Part shown: positions 60,424-64,000 of the stretch, piece after piece
Numbering within the stretch: the first letter of the stretch is position 1
Layout of the letters: every line of letters starts with the position of its first letter
Origin: Lytechinus variegatus
Lineage: Eukaryota; Echinodermata; Echinoidea; Temnopleuroida; Toxopneustidae
DNA length: 64,000 nucleotides
Direction: 5' to 3'
NCBI RefSeq assembly: GCF_018143015.1
Contig: NC_054740.1
Coordinates: forward strand, 67,420,856-67,484,855
Made by a program: the position numbers and the translations under genes
The notes under the pieces: model-generated
What the model saw: the letters and a program-made list of their open reading frames with translations, nothing else
Databases searched by the model: none
Told to the model about the DNA's origin: nothing

Positions 60424-63400
60424 CCTTTTAAAAATCAATTAGAAAGGAATATATGAAAACACTACCCTGTGATTGCATATTTACAATATGTTTGTTATCT
60501 GATATTTAGAATTTTAGTGATGTTACAGGTACACCTACCAAACTGACTCCTGACCGGCTAAAGCATTTATTTTATCACCTATGGCATGCCATTGGTAGGT
60601 TTGGAGTTGGGTTTGTTGGTGTAGCTGTAGCATTAGATATTGGGTTTTGCAGCTGGTGGACGTATCCCTTTCTGACTCGTCCCCCATATCTGAACCAGTA
60701 CTCTACAATTGTAAGTCGGGCAGTTACTCATATGTCTGTGAAAGAATATCTGTGCCTTTAGCATAGAGACAAGGAAAAAAAAAAGTATTTCTCTTTAGTG
60801 TTATTTATTGCTTGCTAAAGATTTTCAATTCAAATAAAAAAATAAATTGATTGTACAGTAGACTCTGCATAAGTTGATATTCAACAAAACACACGAATTT
60901 GAAGCATATTTCAGACAAGAAAATGTGAAATATGTTAAAGTCAAATTTCAATATTGTGGAACAAGTTTCTTTGATCCCATGAGTTTCGACTTGGGCAGCG
61001 TCACCCGTATATTTTACGTTGTAGGACAGAGTTCAATTTGTTTTTAACTTTTGTAAGTATGATTTGATGAAATTCTGTACCTAATTAGATCTTGGCCAAT
61101 CAGATGCCATGATTTCAGGGACTGATAATATTGCTGTATGAAACAGGCCATGGTTGTTTGATTATATATTCTGCTACTGAGATGTGGATTATCATCCATA
61201 AATTTGCATTGTAGTAAAATATCGGGAAAGATGAAGCAAAACTCTTTGTGTGTGATTTCTCAACGTTACCGATGTGATGTTAACCGTCCAGAAATTTCGT
61301 TCACATACCGTAGGTATGGAATAACTGTGTAATGTCATTCTCAGTGTCTCTTTAATCCTATTTTTATTTTACTTTGTTAAGAGAAGATTACATTACAAAC
61401 GGCAAACCAGATATGATCAATTGTAAACATCTGTATACATGTATTTGAAATAGAATTTTTCAATATTTTGATTACTTCTTCATATATGCATATTTTTACT
61501 ACAATGTGTATTTGTATGTCAATACATATCAATTCCTGCCATTCAGATTTGTATCCTCACTGTATTCTATGCATTCCTCATGTTCATTCTCCAATTAACA
61601 TGAATCATTGCACCTTGATCTTATCGCCTGTAAAGGGAAAGTGTACTTCTTCAATAAATTTGTAAATTAACACTTTGAACTGATATTGTGTTGTGCGTTA
61701 TCATTCTTGTTGTAATTGACCATTTAATGTACAGCCTTCAAGTTAATCACAACAGAGCAGAACTGCTAGGTTAGGCAAGTGTGTAACAAAAGCATGCATG
61801 CCAAATTGTGACTGACTGTAACCAAAATGGTTTCACTCTAATAAAAAAGAGAGCTGTCATAATGGCAACCGTAGATATGAAATGAATGAGTAAAAATAAA
61901 TTGAATTCCAAAAAGGTCACTTGGCACTGGTAGCTAAATTTTAAGCCAGACATTAGTTTTGTTGAATCCCCCGAAATGTGGCTTTGACTTTAAATCCATT
62001 ACTGGAATATATGCATGTATATGTACTATAACGGTAATGATGTGGAGGAGATAAAATGAAAATGTGTTCTACAGTATATATATTTTGCGATTTTACATGA
62101 AAACGTATTGATCGATTTCCTGATCAGAAAGTAATTGTTAGTATTGGGTGAAGGTTTGAGAAAAATCCACCTAAGTCTAAGATTAAGAAAGGTATTAGAA
62201 TATGTGATGTCATAAAAGCAGCTGCCCCATGTGTTATGTAATATGAAATGCATTAATTTAATGTTAATGGTTCATTAGATTTTTTCAAGGGCTGGTGTAA
62301 AATGATTTGTCTGTTGCATGATATACTGAAAATACAATAAAAACCCTTTTCAACATTTTGAGAAAATCTGGATTTTTTTACTACACAATATATGGGTTAG
62401 CTGCTCACATACTTTTCTCACATCTCACAAATAAATAAAAATAGATTAATAACTTGAGAGATTTTTCTCAAATCTTCACAAATATTTTTCTGCCATTTTT
62501 ACTTTTTGCAAATTACTTTTCATCAAGGTGAACTTCTCTAAAATGGTACTTGCATTTCTGTAATTTCATGAAATAAATGTCGTCAATGATTGCCTTATTA
62601 CAAGCCAAGGAGTGTAGAGTCAGACAGATAGCATGGAAAACATGGAAATTATGGAGTTATGGAAATTCAAGCATTGTTTTGAAGAATAAAACATTTTGTT
62701 TGAGGCATCATATTAAAGAGCAAAAATTGAACTTTTTTTTAAGACATTCTCTTTCCAAATTTGGATACCATCTTGCCAAATGAATTTTGTTGGTATTCTT
62801 TCTTCAGGTGATGTTACTCATGCATAAAGTTTGTATCATATAAATTACGGGAGGAAATAAATCTGTTCATGTGGACTTACGATTATTGAACAGAAGTTTC
62901 ATGTCGGATCCAAGACGCTTAGCTTGTGTTAACTGGTGGGAAATCATAGATTTTATTTTAATGAAATGTGATATGACCGTACACCCACACAAGCAAACAT
63001 ATTTTCTGTAATCCCTCCATCCATCTGAATAGTTTACCAGATTGATGGCACATAATAAGTGCTGTTTATTATTACAATACAGACTACAAGAAAGAGGAGA
63101 CAGACTAAGCATTACAATGATAATTCTTGGTTTTGATTTTTCTTAGTCATGCAGTATTTCCATATTTTTGTGTGCTTTATCAGATTCTAAATAAACTTAA
63201 TTTTCATCTTGTAGATTAAAGACAAAAAAGGGAACTGATTTTCATGTTTCGTTTTCAAATCGAAAAGGAAAATCAAAATGACCACAACAAAACAATAGCC
63301 CTATTTAAGTTGAAACAATACTATCTACAAAAAAATACTCTCTTTAATAGCGTTGAGATCACAATGAGCCTTTCCAAATTATCTTCTTTTATTATGTACA

Positions 63401-64000
63401 GTATGTTTATTAATGGACCTACCGAGAGATGGACATTCTTCAGTCAATTAATGAATGACGATATCTGAAAAATGAAAAACCATTGAATAAGATCAATGAA
63501 AGTTTGAGAACAATTAACAAGTTATGAGCACCTGAATGTCACGATCACCGTGATGGAATCCTCCCATTAGCAAAGTGGCCAAGATGTCCGATGTCAAACT
63601 TGTACGGCTTTCCATTACTTCTGTTTCCCTAAGTTCTCACTTTTCTGTCTTTTCATGGGAGGTCTCTCCATCACATATTAATGATTAGCAACAGTCAGAC
63701 GCTCTTAACTTTGTTTCCCCCAATTGATCTTTTATCTTTGATATTTCTTGTTTTCAAGCAAACTAAATTGTTCCAAGAATTATATTTATACTCTTACTTC
63801 AGTCAACTTCATCTCAGGCTGGAGTGCCCAATTGATCATTTAGGCATTTGACTCTCATGATGAATTTACGTTTTTAAACGTCATATGTAAAATAAAGATC
63901 TCACTTCCACACTCTGACATAATAATAGCACATACTTCATCGTTCGTTCATAGATGGAGATCACACTTAAATTCCCAGTTTGATGTGGTAGAAAAGACAT
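60424..64000. other. Right flank without a recognised gene
   Basis: Mostly AT-rich DNA. There is an inverted repeat at 60525-60632 overlapping an 83-codon open stretch, a fragment related to the foldback at 8436-9212 (about 62600-62790), and exon-like short minus-strand stretches near 62884-62935 and 63545-63628 that I could not connect to a family. Confidence 0.5.

Noticed and set aside
60510-60761. 83-codon open stretch after DNALI1 with a hydrophobic segment (GRFGVGFVGVAVALDIGF) and a GTAAGT donor at 60711
   Set aside because: No Met-led frame or family is recognisable, and its left half is covered by an imperfect inverted repeat (60525-60550 against 60607-60632, about 20 of 26 matching), so a small repeat element explains it better than an exon.
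62867-63112. 81-codon minus-strand frame with an exon-like piece (LTQAKRLGSDMKLLF) and a GTAAGT donor
   Set aside because: It matches no family and has no neighbouring exons in compatible phase.

Overview
This window is nuclear DNA from an AT-rich metazoan genome. The most likely source is an echinoderm, probably a sea urchin. The reasons are animal genes with deuterostome-like sequences, many short exons in kilobase-scale introns, frequent ACATGTA-type words, and introns packed with foldback MITEs and a tRNA-derived SINE. No prokaryotic feature is present, and the species cannot be fixed from the sequence. I recognise five protein-coding genes. Their exons were assembled by hand from similarity to remembered family sequences, GT/AG splice sites and exact phase agreement at every junction.

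Layout, left to right. (1) An Argonaute of the AGO clade lies on the minus strand (212-13807). Its start is inside the window, while its MID and PIWI exons lie beyond the left edge. (2) A gene-poor stretch (13808-21228) holds a decayed L1/Tx1-like LINE, a minisatellite arranged as two inverted arrays, and a Penelope-like element remnant with inverted arms between TA repeats. (3) CENPO (kinetochore, minus strand, 21229-33168) lies head-to-head with PTRHD1 (plus strand, 33485-36402). (4) A convergent intergenic stretch (36403-41991) carries only small transposons. (5) EMC2 (minus strand, 41992-54228) lies head-to-head with DNALI1 (inner-arm dynein light chain p28, plus strand, 54411-60291), with only 182 bp between the start codons. 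(6) The right flank (60424-64000) holds no gene I can recognise.

The genes do not form one pathway. They cover small-RNA silencing, kinetochore assembly, a PTH2-fold protein, ER membrane-protein insertion and ciliary motility. The organisation is informative. There are two divergent promoter pairs, and the CENPO/PTRHD1 pair has the same head-to-head arrangement in human. AGO, DNALI1 and EMC2 also map, in human, to the chromosome arms that carry AGO paralogues.

The non-coding DNA is dominated by foldback (long inverted repeat) elements. They include a 3.45 kb near-perfect palindrome nested in a TTAA-flanked MITE, itself nested in a hAT-like element, all in CENPO intron 1. There are also hAT-type elements (one with a perfect 8-bp target duplication), a GC-rich foldback with a 9-bp near-duplication, and a dispersed element whose tandem units each carry a perfect nuclear-receptor DR1 motif. 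I found no CRISPR array, operon or other prokaryote-like system. The best candidates for unusual biology are the intronic long hairpins (including one inside the Argonaute gene), the DR1-bearing repeat, and the inverted minisatellite.
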